A stretch of DNA of 64,000 nucleotides from Ctenopharyngodon idella. Lineage: Eukaryota > Chordata > Actinopteri > Cypriniformes > Xenocyprididae. The position numbers and the translations under genes are program-made. A model generated the notes under the pieces. It saw only the letters and a list, made by a program, of their open reading frames with translations, had not been told where the DNA came from and made no database searches. The DNA is taken from the NCBI RefSeq assembly GCF_019924925.1, contig NC_067230.1, positions 14,744,374-14,808,373 on the forward strand, written 5' to 3'. Of the stretch, positions 1 through 12,700 are shown piece after piece (the stretch's first letter is position 1; each line of letters begins with the position of its first letter).

Positions 1-142
1 CATGCTTTTGATGACTTAACTATTGTTATAAAATGTGGGAAATAATAAAGATTGATTAGAAGTGATAAAAATTTTGACTTGTGCAGTATGTTTTATAGTC
101 ACCAGTTGTTTTAATCTTGCACTTTATTAATCTGTTATCTAG
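1..142. other. Probable apba3 upstream intron
   Basis: AT-rich sequence with no ORF. It ends in a pyrimidine-rich stretch and TCTAG at 138-142, which reads as a splice acceptor for the apba3 leader exon, so it is probably the 3' end of an intron whose upstream exon and promoter lie outside the window. Confidence 0.4.
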
Positions 143-233
143 GTTGCTTTACATGGATCAAGGCTCTTCTGGAAAAATGAATTATTTTTAAGGGTTATTG
201 CCTTACTGATGCAAAGAATTACTAGTAGTAGCA
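143..233 (+). promoter_or_regulatory. apba3: apba3 5' leader with two short upstream ORFs
   Basis: This is the inferred non-coding part of the first visible apba3 exon, from the acceptor TCTAG at 138-142 to the ATG at 234. It carries a 12-codon uORF at 153-191. A second uORF of 11 codons at 209-244 overlaps the main start in another frame. The main ATG has G at -3 and G at +4, a fair initiation context. Whether these uORFs are in the mature mRNA depends on the true 5' exon, which I infer only from the acceptor. Confidence 0.4.
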
Positions 234-3200
234 ATGGCAGATGATATTCTCTACAATAGAAGTTTGGAACCGAGTTCCCAACTTGCTTCTTATGATTCCT
301 CCAACTCTCAAACCGAAGCTTTAGCCCAGGATGCACTTTGGGTTCCTGATGGCTTGGATTACTCGACTAACCCTCCTGAATCCACAAATATGAACAGTGA
401 AAATCTACAGACACCCGAGTTGGAGGATCTGGATTCCTATAACCCAATCGAGCCCCCACCACTAGACTGGAGGTCCGACTCCTCCAGTGAAGCCGGTTTG
501 GCTGTAGAACTTGAAAGCTGTTCGGTGGGAGATTTTGAGGCTCCTGGATATTTCAACACAGAGTTGACTGAGGATACAATGTCTGCAGTAAGTGATTACG
601 GAGCTCAAGACTCCAGCGAAGCTTCTGACAAAACTGAAGTGCTTTTGTCTCAAGAAATGTGCGAGAACAAGCCTGATATTAGTGTTTTTCAAAAACAGGA
701 TGAGCAACGAGAAAGAAAAGAGAATTGCGCAGAGGATAGAGATAGAAAATTGGATAATCAAGATATGAGGAAAGGGAAACATGAAGAAGAAAGTACAAAA
801 CATGATATTGACCATTCACACATTCAAAGTCTTCTCACTCAACTGCATCTTTTTCATCCATCGACTCCTTTCGATAATCCCACCCACTGCACACCTGATG
901 ACTCAGCCAATCACGGCGCTCTGCATAATTCAGCGGAGGCCGCTGCTTCCTCCCAAGGGCTTGAGTTTGGTGTCCAATCAGCGTGTGCAGCAGACAGGAA
1001 CAACCCTGAAGCTTTGCTCTTTTCACATGAGTATCAGAAAGATCTGCTGCAGCTGCTAGAGGACCCAGAGCCTGAGGAACCCAGAACTGGCCCTCTGTTC
1101 GTTCACACACCCCTGGTGACCCCTGAACATCAGTCAGGTCTCAGAAGGCAGAGCAGTGAAGCAGATGAGATGATCTCGATATCTCACAGCGAGGACGCTT
1201 GGCACAGACACCTGCAGGATGAGCTGTTGGTCTCAGGAATCACAGAGGAGGATCAGTGGACGGCGTCTGAAGGCCTGACCGTGGATCAGTCTGTCTCCCC
1301 AAATACTGATCTGGTGAGTTTTTAGTCCTCTTTAATTGCAGTTAGTTAGGCTAGTTACATTGTAAGGCAGATGTGGGTATTCCTACTTAAAATTTTAGAC
1401 CATTGCTTGACAGAAAAGCTCATTTAAAGCATTTTACACGGCTGTTTCTATGGAAGTCCATTTCTGGCATAGAATAAAAAATAATTGCGACTTTATTTAT
1501 ATATTTTATAGCAATTCTGTGTTGATCTCGCTATTTTAAATTAATAGAATCTCATAATTCAAACTTTATTTCTCAGAATTGCATGTTTATAGCACAGAAT
1601 TCTGACATTATTTCTTGCAGTTTTCTCAAAATTCAGATTTTTTTCTTTGAATTCTGAGATTATGTCTCTTTTAAAGGGTTAGTTCACCCAAAAATGAAAA
1701 TTCAGTCATTAATTACTCACCCTCATGTCGTTCCACAGACGTAAGACCTTTGTTCATCTTCAGAACACAAATTAAGATATTCCGAGAGCTGTCTGACTCT
1801 GACCACTTTTAAGGTCCAGAAAGCTACTAAAGACATATTTAAAACAGTTCATGTGACTACAGTGGTTCAACCTTAATTTTATGAAGTGACGAGAATACTT
1901 TTTGTGCGCAAAAACAAAAATATCTTCCGTCTTTACGTCAGAATGCTGACTCATTATTGGTCGGCTCCTCAGCATCACGCATGCGTCATGCTGCTCACGT
2001 GAACAGCGTCGGCCAATAATTAGTCACCGTTCTGATGTAGAACCTGGAAGCGCTGGACTAAACAGCATAAGAGAATGACACAGAACAGAAGATATTGTTG
2101 AATAAAGTCGTTATTTTTGTTTTGTTTTTGCGCACAAAAAGTATTCTCGTCACTTCATAACATTAAGGTTGAACCGCTGCAGTCACATGACTTTTAACAA
2201 TGTCTTCAGTACCTTTTTGGACCTTGAAAGTGGTGGTTAAATTGCTATCTATGGACGAGTCAGACAGCTCTTGTATTTCATCAAAAATATCTTAATTTGT
2301 GTTCTGAAGATGAATGAAGGTGTGGAGCGACATGAGGGTGAGTAATTAATGACATTAATTTTTGGGTGAACTAACCCTTTAACAAACAGAACTTTGGGAA
2401 TTCTGAGTTGAATGGAGCACAGCAATGGAATCATCAGTTTAGACGCTTATTTGATTTGATTTTTTCTTTTAACAGGAAGCTGAGACACAGCCGGCTTATA
2501 AGAATGGTATAAAACTCAATATAAAGTATTTACCAATTGTATTTATTTTCATAGCTCTTGTGATGTAGATGGTAAATAATGCCATTTTGTTGTTGTTCTA
2601 AGTGCCTGGACCATGTGACCCCGAAGACCTCCTGGATGGGGTGATCTTTGGAGCTAAATATCTTGGATCTACACAATTACAGTCAGAGAAAAATCCCTCC
2701 ACCAACGCCCGGATGGCCCAGGCACAGGAAGCTATGGATCGTATCAAGGTCAAAAAAATATTATTTATTTTAAAAAAAGCTGTTTTATCTTTAATTTTCA
2801 AGTTCTGTTTGCTAAAGCAAGTATCACGACAGGACTTATTTCTGCAAGCCACTGTTATGAATTTAAAATGATTAATTTATTAATTTACTAATGTCTAATT
2901 TTAAAAGCATCATTTTGCATCTATTATTTAATATTTGTTTTACAATCATGTTTAAATATTATAAATTGTACTTCACCAATTGCTTTTCAGGAAAGTTTTC
3001 TTTAAAAAGATTATAGCTGAAAATTATACAGTTATTATAATTAATCAGGAACTTCAAGACAGCAGTAAAAACTTCAACACTTTTGCTGGAAAATGATGAC
3101 ATGCAATACATTGCAAAACATTACTGATTGTTTTTTAATTTTCAACCTATTAAAAATATTAGTGGCAGTTTTACTTGGAACAACAAGGAACCACCCACAC

Positions 3201-6200
3201 TACCTTTCATTGTGGTTTCACACAGGCAACCGCTATACTCAGGCTTTCTCTAGAAACGATAAAAATCTAGTTTAAAGTATTAACATGGCTAATACAACAG
3301 CAGATTGTGTCATATATGTGCATGTGTGTATTTGTATAATATCTAGGCACCTGAAGGAGAGTCTCAGCCTATGACAGAGGTGGATCTGTTCATTTCCACA
3401 CAGAGAATCAAAGTACTGAGTGCTGACACACAGGTTAGACAAAAAACATACCTGACAGTCCATCTTATGTTCTGTGAGTGCTGCCTTTTCTGATGTGCGG
3501 ATGATTTCTCTCATGCTTCCAGGAGGCCATGATGGACCATGCTCTGCAGATGATTTCATACATCGCAGATATTGGGAACATTGTAGTTTTGATGGCCCGC
3601 AGGAAGCCAGCCAATCGCAAATCAGCAGACTCTGCGGCTAGCTCTGCAGCACCACCGAAGAAGTGCTGGATGATCTGCCACGTCTTTTCTTCAGAGGATG
3701 TGAGTCAAATATTTACATTTACAAGCATTCACTTAGCAGACGCTTCTTTTGTCGATTCATCTTAAAAAGGCAATAAACATGAAAAGTGTGAAGGAGAGTC
3801 ACACTGTGCAATGTGCTGGTGCATTTTGATTCATTTGCAGAGGTTTGATTGCACATGTTGGAAGTCACTCTCAAATATTGCACATATTTTTGTGTGATGT
3901 CCATCTGCACAAAGAGTAAAAGTGTTAAAAATGTCCCATTGTCATTATTATTGGGTTTTTATTATTCATTTATGCATAAAGATGTCTTTTGAGATTTTAA
4001 TTTGATCTAACTTTCCTTACTCCTATGTGTGTCTTCTTTAGGCTCAGATCATTGCACAGGCCATTGGTCAGGCTTTTGGTGTTGCATACCAGCAGTTTCT
4101 GTACACTAACGGAATTAAAGCTAGTGATCTGAGGCCAGGCGAGTACAGCGATTACCTCGGCACTCAGGAACTTTATAACGGAGACCTGGTTCACTTTTCT
4201 CGCTCTGAAAACATCAGAGAGGTGAGGATGTCTTCCCTTCGTTGTGGATCTTTGCTGAAAGCTGTTGCTTTGAACACTTCTTTTTTTTTTTTTTCTTTAA
4301 TATGGCAAGATATAGGGGTGGGTGATATACCGGTGTACACTATAAACCAGTAGAAATTTGTCAAACGGTAGAGATTTTGGATTACAGTCTCTATCGTGGT
4401 TATGCTCACGTGACATTGCACGAATGCTGATCATTTGAATGCGTTTTTAAGCCTTGCAGTTTAAAAAGTGTGTGATTTTGAACCATTCAAGCGCAATAAG
4501 CAGCGGAAGATAACTCATTTCACTATATACACATGCTGCCTGATAGGGGTGGGTGATATGACCATAATCTTATATCACGATATAAAATGATTTATATCTT
4601 AAAATAAGATTTTGGTCATATTGCCCAGCCCTAGCTAGATAGCATAAATAATATTAATAAAAAACATTCTCCTGTTTTTATTTTTAGGTGTGCATAATAA
4701 AAAAGGTAGGAGAGATATTAGGCGTTGCGATTGTGGAGTCTGGCTGGGGCTCTATCTTGCCGACAGTGGTGGTAGCCAACCTGCTGCACGGCGGCCCTGC
4801 GGAACGTTCCGGCGAGCTAAGCATCGGAGATCGCATCATGTCTGTTAATGGCACCAGTATGGTGGGCCTCCCCATCGCCACCTGCCAAAGTATCATACGA
4901 GTAAGACTGACCAGAAATTAAGCAATCCACAACAATTAAAACTCTCTGCATCTCGTGTGAAAATGTTGATCTTTCGTTTTCGCCAGGATTTAAAGAACCT
5001 GTCGATGATAAAGCTCAGCATCGTTCACTGTCCACCTGTCACAATGGCGATCATTAAGCGTCCAGACCCCAAGTATCAGCTGGGCTTCAGCGTGGAGGAC
5101 GGGATTGTAAGCAACTGTTTACAACACTATGTTGGTGAAGCTGTATTGAGTATATGACATTCTGTTTCTGCTAACATGACTTCTGCAATAGATTTGCAGT
5201 TTAATGCGGGGCGGAATAGCGGAGCGGGGCGGCATTCGAGTCGGTCATCGTATCATTGAGATCAACGGACAGAGTGTCGTTGCTACACCTCACGAGAAGA
5301 TCATCCACATCCTGTCCAGTGCTGTAGGAGAGGTAGGAGCAGTGTATTTCACTTTAAACTATATTGCACAATTTATACTACAACAAGAATGATTAAAAAA
5401 ACTTCTTGAAATCGGGATACGATCATTGAGATTTCAACACATTCCAAAACATCTGTCTTAAATCCGATTTCAAACCAAATATGGATGTTTCAAAAACCAA
5501 AATCAAAAATGTTCACCAGTATTGCGTTTTTTTTTTTTTTTTTGGTTATTAAATTCTATAATAAATGTAATAATTAAAAAAAGTACAGTACCGGTCAAAA
5601 GTTTGGAAACATTACTATTTTTAATGTTTTTGAAAGAAGTCTCTTCTGCTCACCAAGGCTGCATTTATTTGGTCAAAAATACAGAAAAAACAGTAATATT
5701 GTGAAATATTATTACAATTTAAAATAATGTTTTTCTATTTTAATAATCTTTAAAATATAATTTATGTCTGTGATGCAAAGCTGAATTTTCATCAGTCATA
5801 AATCCAGTCTTCAGTGTCACATGATCCTTCAGAAATCATTCTAATATGATGATTTAATACTCATTTATTATCAATGTTGGAAACAGTTGTGCTTTTTTCA
5901 GGATTCATTGGTAAATAAAAAGTTTAAAAAGAATTTATTAAGAAGCATTTATTCAAAATAGAAATCTTGTCTAGCAATATAAGTCTTTACTATCACTTTT
6001 TATCAATTTAACACATCCTTGCTGAATACAAGTATTAATTTCTTTAAAAAAAAAAGCATGAAAAAAAATTACTGACACCCAACTTTTGAATGGTAGTGTA
6101 TATTGTTACAAAATATTTCTATTTTTTTTTATTTTTTTTTTTACTTTTTTAGTTATCAAAGAATCTTGAAAAAAGTATCACATTATAAAAAAAATATTAA

Positions 6201-7704
6201 GCAGCACAACTGTTTCCAACATTGATAAATCAGCATATTAGAATGATTTCTGAAGGATCATGTGACACTGAAGACTGAGTAATGATGCTGAAAATTCAGC
6301 TTAGCATCATATATTTTAAATTGTAATAATATTTCACAATATTACTGTTTTTTTCTATATTTTTGATCAAATAAATGCAGATTTGATGAGCAGAAGAAAC
6401 TTCTTTCAAAAATTTTAAAAATAGCAATGTTTCCAAACTTTTGACCAATACTGTACATATTTCAATATTTTGATTAATATAAAAAAAAATAAAAAAAAAA
6501 TAAACTAAAAAAACACATGAACGCAGTTAAAAATTGCAATTAAATGGTTGTGACGTACATCCAATTTTCATTCATGGAGATAACATGGAAAATGTGCCAT
6601 GGTTTAGTGGAGGATTTCTGTCACCTGGTGGAAAACTAAGGCTACGTTCACACTGTCAGTCCAAATCTGATTATTTGTGTAATGGAATCTGATCTTAAAT
6701 GATTGACTGTCCACTTTGTTTATTGCAATTGTTCAGATCCATGATTTGTGTGTCCATACCGCCCCGTTATATTGTCATTTTCTGCCTATCCGGCACTTTG
6801 CAACAACGCAACCTTGCAGCGACTTACAGCATGTTTTTTTTGCCCTTCACACTTTCTTAATCTGATCAGATTTCAATCGGATATGCACAAAAATCAGATT
6901 TGGACTGACTGTCTGAACGTAGCCAAAAACACTTTTAACATGAAAATGACATGAAATTATTAATATAAGCAGTAGATGGCTGTGGAAGACCACTCATTAG
7001 CTCACTTGCCATTTCTATTCCCTTTTATAGTTCTTTTTATATGTTTTGCTTTTGGATTTATAATAAAATGAATACATATCTTAGCAGTTTCATTGTACTG
7101 GAATATGAACTATAGCAAAAGTCTCATGCTATTTAGATGAAAGGAACAAAATAAATAAATAAGCCCAGATTTTACAGTGGATGGGAAACCGTATTGTATT
7201 GATCCTGCATCATATTATCTAGACTGCATTTATGACCGTTTATAACTGCACAGATGCAGATATCATAACAATCTGTCAATAAATGCACACTCGTTGACCT
7301 CTGCTTCTGACGCTGCACTGCTACAGATTGAAGAACACGCTGAATAACAGACTAAAATACGGGGAGGAGCCAAAGCCTGCCGCCATTTTTAAAGGAGACT
7401 GAGGCGTTCACAAATTATTGTACATATTACAGAGTTTATCGCAAATTTTGGGTGGGCTGGGTGGAAATTTAGGGGCGTCACACCCCTGCATACGACACCA
7501 GACGGTTTCACCCAAAAGATCCAGTTATGATGTTACGATGAATCTTTCACAATAAGAGCTATAAATTGCATTTAGAAAATAAATAGGGTGAATTTTCATT
7601 TGTAATAAACATTTTTATCTAATTTGTAACAGATTCACCTGAAGACAATGCCAACATCAACCTACCGTCTCCTGACTGGCCTAGATCAGCCCGTGTTCCT
7701 TTAG
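234..7704 (+). CDS. apba3: Amyloid precursor protein-binding family A member 3 (Mint3/X11-gamma)
   Basis: Cytoplasmic/Golgi adaptor. Mint/X11 proteins bind NPxY-type tails such as that of APP through a PTB domain and other partners through two PDZ domains. Ten coding exons join in frame: 234-1313, 2476-2506, 2603-2748, 3347-3433, 3523-3699, 4042-4221, 4688-4900, 4987-5106, 5192-5332 and 7633-7704, giving about 748 aa. Residues 1-360 are acidic, Ser-rich and low-complexity. The PTB domain is about 372-555 (GAKYLGSTQL, MAQAQEAMDR, HALQMISYIADIG). PDZ1 is about 568-650 (GVAIVESGWGS, HGGPAERSG). PDZ2 is about 657-735 (GFSVEDGI, RGGIAERGGIRVGHRIIEIN). The C-terminus is LTGLDQPVFL. Mammalian APBA3 is near 575 aa, so the fish N-terminus is longer. 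I see no Munc18- or CASK-binding region. The apba3 assignment rests on recalled PTB-PDZ similarity and the abca7/r3hdm4 neighbourhood; apba1/2 are less likely. Confidence 0.93.
1671..2382. repeat. TTAA-flanked palindromic DNA element, copy 1 (apba3 intron 1)
   Basis: It starts TTAAAGGGTTAGTTCACCC and ends with the inverted form GAACTAACCCTTTAA. The arms stay complementary for several hundred bases (for example CTCACCCTCATGTCG against CGACATGAGGGTGAG). TTAA at both ends suggests a piggyBac- or Kolobok-type target. It has no coding capacity and is non-autonomous. Four more copies lie in this window. Confidence 0.85.
3709..3752. repeat. Short SINE-tail-like fragment
   Basis: Around 3716-3745 the sequence TTTACAAGCATTCACTTAGCA, then GACGCTTCTTTT, resembles the reverse of the 3' tail common in fish tRNA-derived SINEs (…GCGTCTGCTAAATG…). 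It is too short to classify. Confidence 0.35.
4307..4640. repeat. Decayed DNA-transposon ends (AGGGGTGGGTGATAT type)
   Basis: TAGGGGTGGGTGATAT occurs near 4313 and 4543. The matching inverse (ATATTGCCCAGCCCTA) is at about 4618-4634. This looks like one or two non-autonomous DNA elements in apba3 intron 6. No ORF. Confidence 0.5.
5584..6456. repeat. Palindromic DNA element of the 'TCAAAAGTTTGG' family, copy A (apba3 last intron)
   Basis: The left end TACAGTACCGGTCAAAAGTTT is answered by AAACTTTTGACCAATACTGTA on the right. The inner arms carry CAGTCTTCAGTGTCACATGA and its complement. At least six more copies or fragments of this family are in the window. Non-coding. Confidence 0.8.
6639..6924. 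repeat. Palindromic DNA element with GGCTACGTTCA ends
   Basis: GGCTACGTTCACACTGTCAG at the left is mirrored by CTGACTGTCTGAACGTAGCC at the right, and both arms contain the AATCAGATTTGGACT word. It is a short non-autonomous element in the last apba3 intron. Confidence 0.75.
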
Positions 7705-8220
7705 GAGGCGGATCCCCTCAGGTTCTCTCGGTCACATGCAAATTTACCACTGAACACTTGACTGAAGTGTAGAGAAGTTCTTTTATTTAAACTCTGTCCT
7801 TTAGCAGATGCATTAAAGCTGAACAGTGTAAAATCTTATAAAAGATCATGGACCTCCATTTTAAAGCTGTTTTAGAGCTGATTATTTAACTGCTGGTTTG
7901 TATGTGTACATGTGTTTTTGCTCTTGCTGCTAAGCCAAGGTGCCTGAAGACAACGACTATGCATTAGAGTAGAATCCACACTTAAAATGAATCTTAAATG
8001 ATCTTGAGCCTTCCATTTCAAGCTTCCAGCACTTCTGCAATATCTCATTATAAATTTGATGTTTTAAGGGTTTACATGCTCTTTACAGAGCTCAAGACTT
8101 AGTGCCTGTAAAAATGAATGGACCTTGATTATGCCAGGGTTGTTTTTAGCTATATATAGAGAGAGGTATATTTTAATAACTGCTGTATTGGATGTTTATT
8201 AAAGATACATAAAGACATTC
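7705..8220 (+). other. apba3: apba3 3' UTR (probable)
   Basis: Non-coding sequence after the apba3 TAG. An ATTAAA word near 8198, followed by ATACATAAAGAC, is the best candidate poly(A) signal. No ORF or repeat is obvious. The 3' boundary is a guess. Confidence 0.4.
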
Positions 8221-8439
8221 TTTCTTGATTTGTGTGTTTAATTGTTGAAATAGGAAGGTATAGTACTGTTCTAAGATGTATCTTATATTTTCTTAAATTA
8301 AATCGTGTTGTTTTATATGTATTGTTTGTTTTAACTATTTTATTATATAATATAATTAATTTTCAAGACAGAATATATGCCGAATTATAAGATATGTGAA
8401 AAATAACAATTACATTTCCAGGCAGGCTCTCTGTATAGA

Positions 8440-8712
8440 TGCCGGAAATTGCGCAGGGCTTATGTAAAGTCTAAATGGGCGGGCGCTAAATGAACACAAA
8501 GCAAATGATTGGCTGCATATTCTGAAAGCAGCGCTCTCGATTGGTTACAAGCTCAATGTGGTTTCAATGTTTTGAATGGAAGCCCCGCCCATGTTAGTGC
8601 TTCCTCAAAGTGATCTCGTAACACCGGCAGCGCGCACGGCCACGGACTGCAGAAAGACTGCAGCAGACCAGCTAAATTCATGAGGCAAATGAAGTTTTGG
8701 ATAAAACGAAAG
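8440..8712 (+). promoter_or_regulatory. abca7: abca7 promoter and non-coding exon 1
   Basis: A locally GC-richer stretch upstream of abca7. It has a GC box (GGGCGGGCG at 8477-8485), two inverted CCAAT boxes (ATTGG at 8508-8512 and 8540-8544) and no TATA box nearby. The downstream part (about 8620-8712) ends AACGAAAG|GTAAC, a good splice donor that joins the exon starting at 9729. This matches the usual ABCA1/ABCA7 plan, where the start codon is in exon 2. The transcription start was not determined. Confidence 0.55.
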
Positions 8713-9397
8713 GTAACAACATTCTACCCGTGTTTATTGTGTTGTTTATAGACATTAGTAGCGAAAGTTAAAGCTACAGTACTGTGAATTATTCGATATA
8801 TGACCTGCAACGAACAGTTCATTAAATATGAATGACTTAAAATTATTATATCCGGTAATATATTCTGTATTACAGAACACTGTAAGGAAAACTAGTAAAT
8901 GATTTCTAAAATATGTAGAATACACCGCTCAAATGAGGCCTTATTTTTAAATAGGCCTATAATATATTTTACAAATATAATGTTTTGTTTATTGTATCCA
9001 TGAAGAGTGTGAAAATAATTGTCAGTTACAATAAACAATCTATAGGTCTCTAGGTAATTCATAATTTTAAATCGGCAATATTTAATATTTTGTCCAAACA
9101 AAAGCAGCCCATAATAATTTCAGTCATTACATTAACCTTTTCTTTGTCTTACACAAGCTTGTGCTGTATTTTTCTGTGCCCATTTTGGAGGAGATTTATT
9201 TGACTTGACTCTGTTAAGCCAATTAGTATAATGAGGATTTCAAGAAAAGGAAGTGACAGTCAAAGCTGAAGAGATCATGTCTTTTTAACTTTTAACAGCT
9301 CATCCATTCATTTAAAGGGGTTTGTTCAAAATGTTCAAATTAACATTTTGTTGTAACTGAGGAGCTCCAATTTGAATAAGTGCAAATCACACAATTG

Positions 9398-9432
<35 letters not shown>

Positions 9433-9441
9433 ATATATATA

Positions 9442-9521
<80 letters not shown>

Positions 9522-9746
9522 TATATACACACATTATATATATAATAATTGACAGTCCCTTGTCACCATTAACTTTAATTGTAAAAGTTCAGTCTTGCAT
9601 AATATCTCCTTTTGTCTTCCACAGAAGAAGCCTCTTTTTTGAATTGAAAGGCTTCTTGGCTTAGAGTGTGAAATTGTCATTGTATTTGCATGGTGGAAGA
9701 GTTTAACCTTTTTATGTTGTTGTTGTAGGTTACCATGGCTGCATAG
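8680..9746 (+). promoter_or_regulatory. Spliced upstream ORF in the abca7 leader
   Basis: ATG at 8680 opens a frame that runs 11 codons to the exon 1 donor at 8712. It continues after splicing at 9729 for five more codons and stops at TAG 9744-9746, only 16 bases before the abca7 ATG. A second ATG in exon 1 and one in exon 2 (9735, context ACCATGG) share this frame and stop. It may lower translation of abca7; this is an inference. Confidence 0.45.
9398..9543. repeat. (TA)n/(TG)n compound microsatellite
   Basis: Alternating TA and TG/CA blocks in intron 1 of abca7. The apparent Tyr/Ile- and Thr/His-rich ORFs here are artefacts of the repeat. Confidence 0.95.
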
Positions 9747-9762
9747 TTCTGTGCCATCCATC

Positions 9763-12700
9763 ATGGCCATTGGAACACAGCTCTATCTGCTGCTGTGGAA
9801 AAACTTCACGTACCGCAGGAGAAACAAGGTGTCGTGTCTTTACTCCTCCAGCCGCAAAACACTCTTTGTCAAACACTCTACAGTATGTATAGAGTGAGGA
9901 ATGTCGTTAAACATGATCATTGTCTCTTTTTCTTTCCATACAGGTCCAACTGATTATTGAACTTCTGTGGCCGCTCTTCCTCTTCCTCATCCTCATTGCT
10001 GTCCGGCAATCACACCCGCCGTATAAACAGAGCCAGTGTAAGTGACGCCCTGTGAGCGTGAGTGTTGCCCTCCTCTGTTGGCAGGGAAGCAAAGCTGATT
10101 AGCTACACTGAAAATTCGGGACATTGTTGAGCCCTTGTGACATTGTTTATAATCATGACCTTTCTGACGGCTCACCTGAAGAAAATTTAGTCACAGTGAC
10201 ATGATGATTTTTTTTTTAATAAATTAAATGAATGTTACTGTGTATCACTGCAGGACTGTTGCACATTTCTCTAATAAGGGTTAGATATTATAGGTGATCG
10301 AAGTCATGTGTTTATTTCCCCAGAAACATCAAGGTGCTATCAGAACATTGCTCTTCTTAAACATCCCAACCAGGCAAACACAAGCTTATGTTATACTTAA
10401 AGAGTTAGTTCACCCAAAAATAAAAATTCTGTCATTAATTACTCACCCTCATGTCGTTCCACACCTGTAAGACCTTCGTTCATCTTCTGCACACAAATTA
10501 AGATATTTTTGATAAAATCCAATGCTCAGTGAGGCCTGCATTGACAGCAAGATAATTAACACTTTCAATGCCCAGAAAGCTACTAAAAACATATTTAAAA
10601 CAGTTCATGTGACTACAGTGTTTCAACCTTAATGTTATGAAGTGGCGAGAATACTTTTTGTGAGCCAAAAAAAAAAAAAAAAAAAAACTTTATTCAACAA
10701 TATCTAGTGATGGCCGATTTCAAAACACTGCTTCATGAAGCTTCAAAGCTTTACGAATCTTTTGTTTCGAATCAGTGGTTCAGAGCGTGTATCAAACTGT
10801 CAAATTCACGCCCCCCAGTGGTGAACCAGTGAAATTTCGAAAAACTTGACATGACGAAGCCTTGTTTACTGAAATCACGTGACTTTGGCAGTTTGATACA
10901 CACTCCGAACCACTGATTTGAAACAAAAGATTCATAAAGCTTCATGAAGCAGTGTTTTGAAATCACTAGATATTGTTGAATAAAGTTGTTATTTATTTTT
11001 TTTTTGGCACACAAAAAGTATTCTCGTCGCTTCATAACATTAAGGTTGAACCACTGTAGTCACATGAACTGTTTTAAATATGTTTTTAGTAGCTTTCAGG
11101 GCATCTGAAAGTGTTAATTATCTTGCTGTCAATGCAGGCCTCACTGAGCCATCGGATTTCATCAAAAATATCTTAATTTGTGTTCTGAAGATGAATGAAG
11201 GTCTTACGGGTGTGGAACGACATGAGCGTGAGTAATAAATGACAGAATTTTCATTTTTGGGTGAACTAACCATTTAAATGTCCATCCTATCGAAGCCCAT
11301 TTCAACTTCAGAGTAAAAAAAAAAAAGAGAAAAATGCGACTTTATATCTCACAATTGTGACTTTATAGTTTGCGTTGTGACTTTATATAGCACACAATTG
11401 CAACATTATTTCTTATTTTAAAATAAGAAATTACATTTTTTTAATCTGAAGTAGAAATTAGCTTCTGTCCAGTTAAAGTCACCATGAAATCAAAATTTAA
11501 ATTTTTTAAATGTATTTTTTTTTATGGAATATTGCAGTATTTATTATAAATGATTTGATCATGTATTTTTAAAGAGTTTTAATCAATCAACGATGATAGC
11601 CAGCAGAGTTTCAGCTCTTTCCTTCCAGCAACCTGTCACTCACAGGAAACGATCACAGCTATTATTCCCAGTGGACAAAATCAAGTCCTCATTCCAGAAG
11701 TTGTTTAATCTGGATGTATGTCACAACAGGGAAGATAAGATCGCAATTAACGACTTAAAACTTTATGATGACTTTATTAAACTATACTGACACCTATTGG
11801 TGTGGATGCAGCTTCACGCAAAAACAAAAGTTTGTGAATATTCATACCACTGTAAAAGCACACCCTATTCACAGGCATATTTGTCAACATTGTTTATTAG
11901 TTATGCAAATAAAAGTGTCCAATGAAATAATCATCTCACATGTAGGGGACACATGTGGGAAATTATTTTTAAATGTATGAACTATGTTCATTTTAGTTAA
12001 ATATCTTTGTTTTGAATGTTTCACATTCACATTAAACGTTGCTGATTTTTTTTTTTTTCATTTCAGGTCACTTTCCCAACAAGGCCCTTCCTTCAGCAGG
12101 CACACTGGCATGGGTTCAGGGTATCATCTGCAATGTCAACAATCCCTGTTTTCATCACCCCACTGCAGGAGAAACACCCGGACGAGTGAGCAACTTCGAC
12201 AACTCCATGTGAGAAACTTTTCTGTACAGTATCTCAGACCGTGTATCGTGATTTTTCTTTTCTTTGGCTTTGGCCATTAATGGAGGTTTATTCTGTTATT
12301 TTCAGTCTCTCTCGACTTTTGGTCGATATCAGGACTGTCCTGACAATCAGTGGTAACCGGACAGCCCTCTCCGGCCTACAGGACCTGTCGCAGGCAATCC
12401 AGAGACTGGGGGAAAGACCTGATGCCTGGCCAAGTACGGCACGCTGATCAAATGTCTCATTGTAGAAGCTTAAAATCCCATATAAGATGTTCAATATCCC
12501 AGCTGTTTCTCAAAGATAGATGAAAAGATAGATTTTTTCTCCCCAATCTGAGAACGCTTCTCTGGTAGATCTCGCAGAGAGGAAATAAGGCTGTTGTTTT
12601 TGTTTTGAAAAACTCCCATAATCCTTTTTTTTTTTTTTTTTTATGGGCACAGCAAGTACACATTCTGTGCCTTGCACATGCAAATCCTGAACAAAATGTT

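Noticed and set aside
462..815. 117-codon minus-strand ORF
   Set aside because: Shadow of the first apba3 coding exon.
9335..9664. ORFs rich in Tyr-Ile and His-Thr on both strands
   Set aside because: They are translations of the (TA)n/(TG)n microsatellite, open in several frames.
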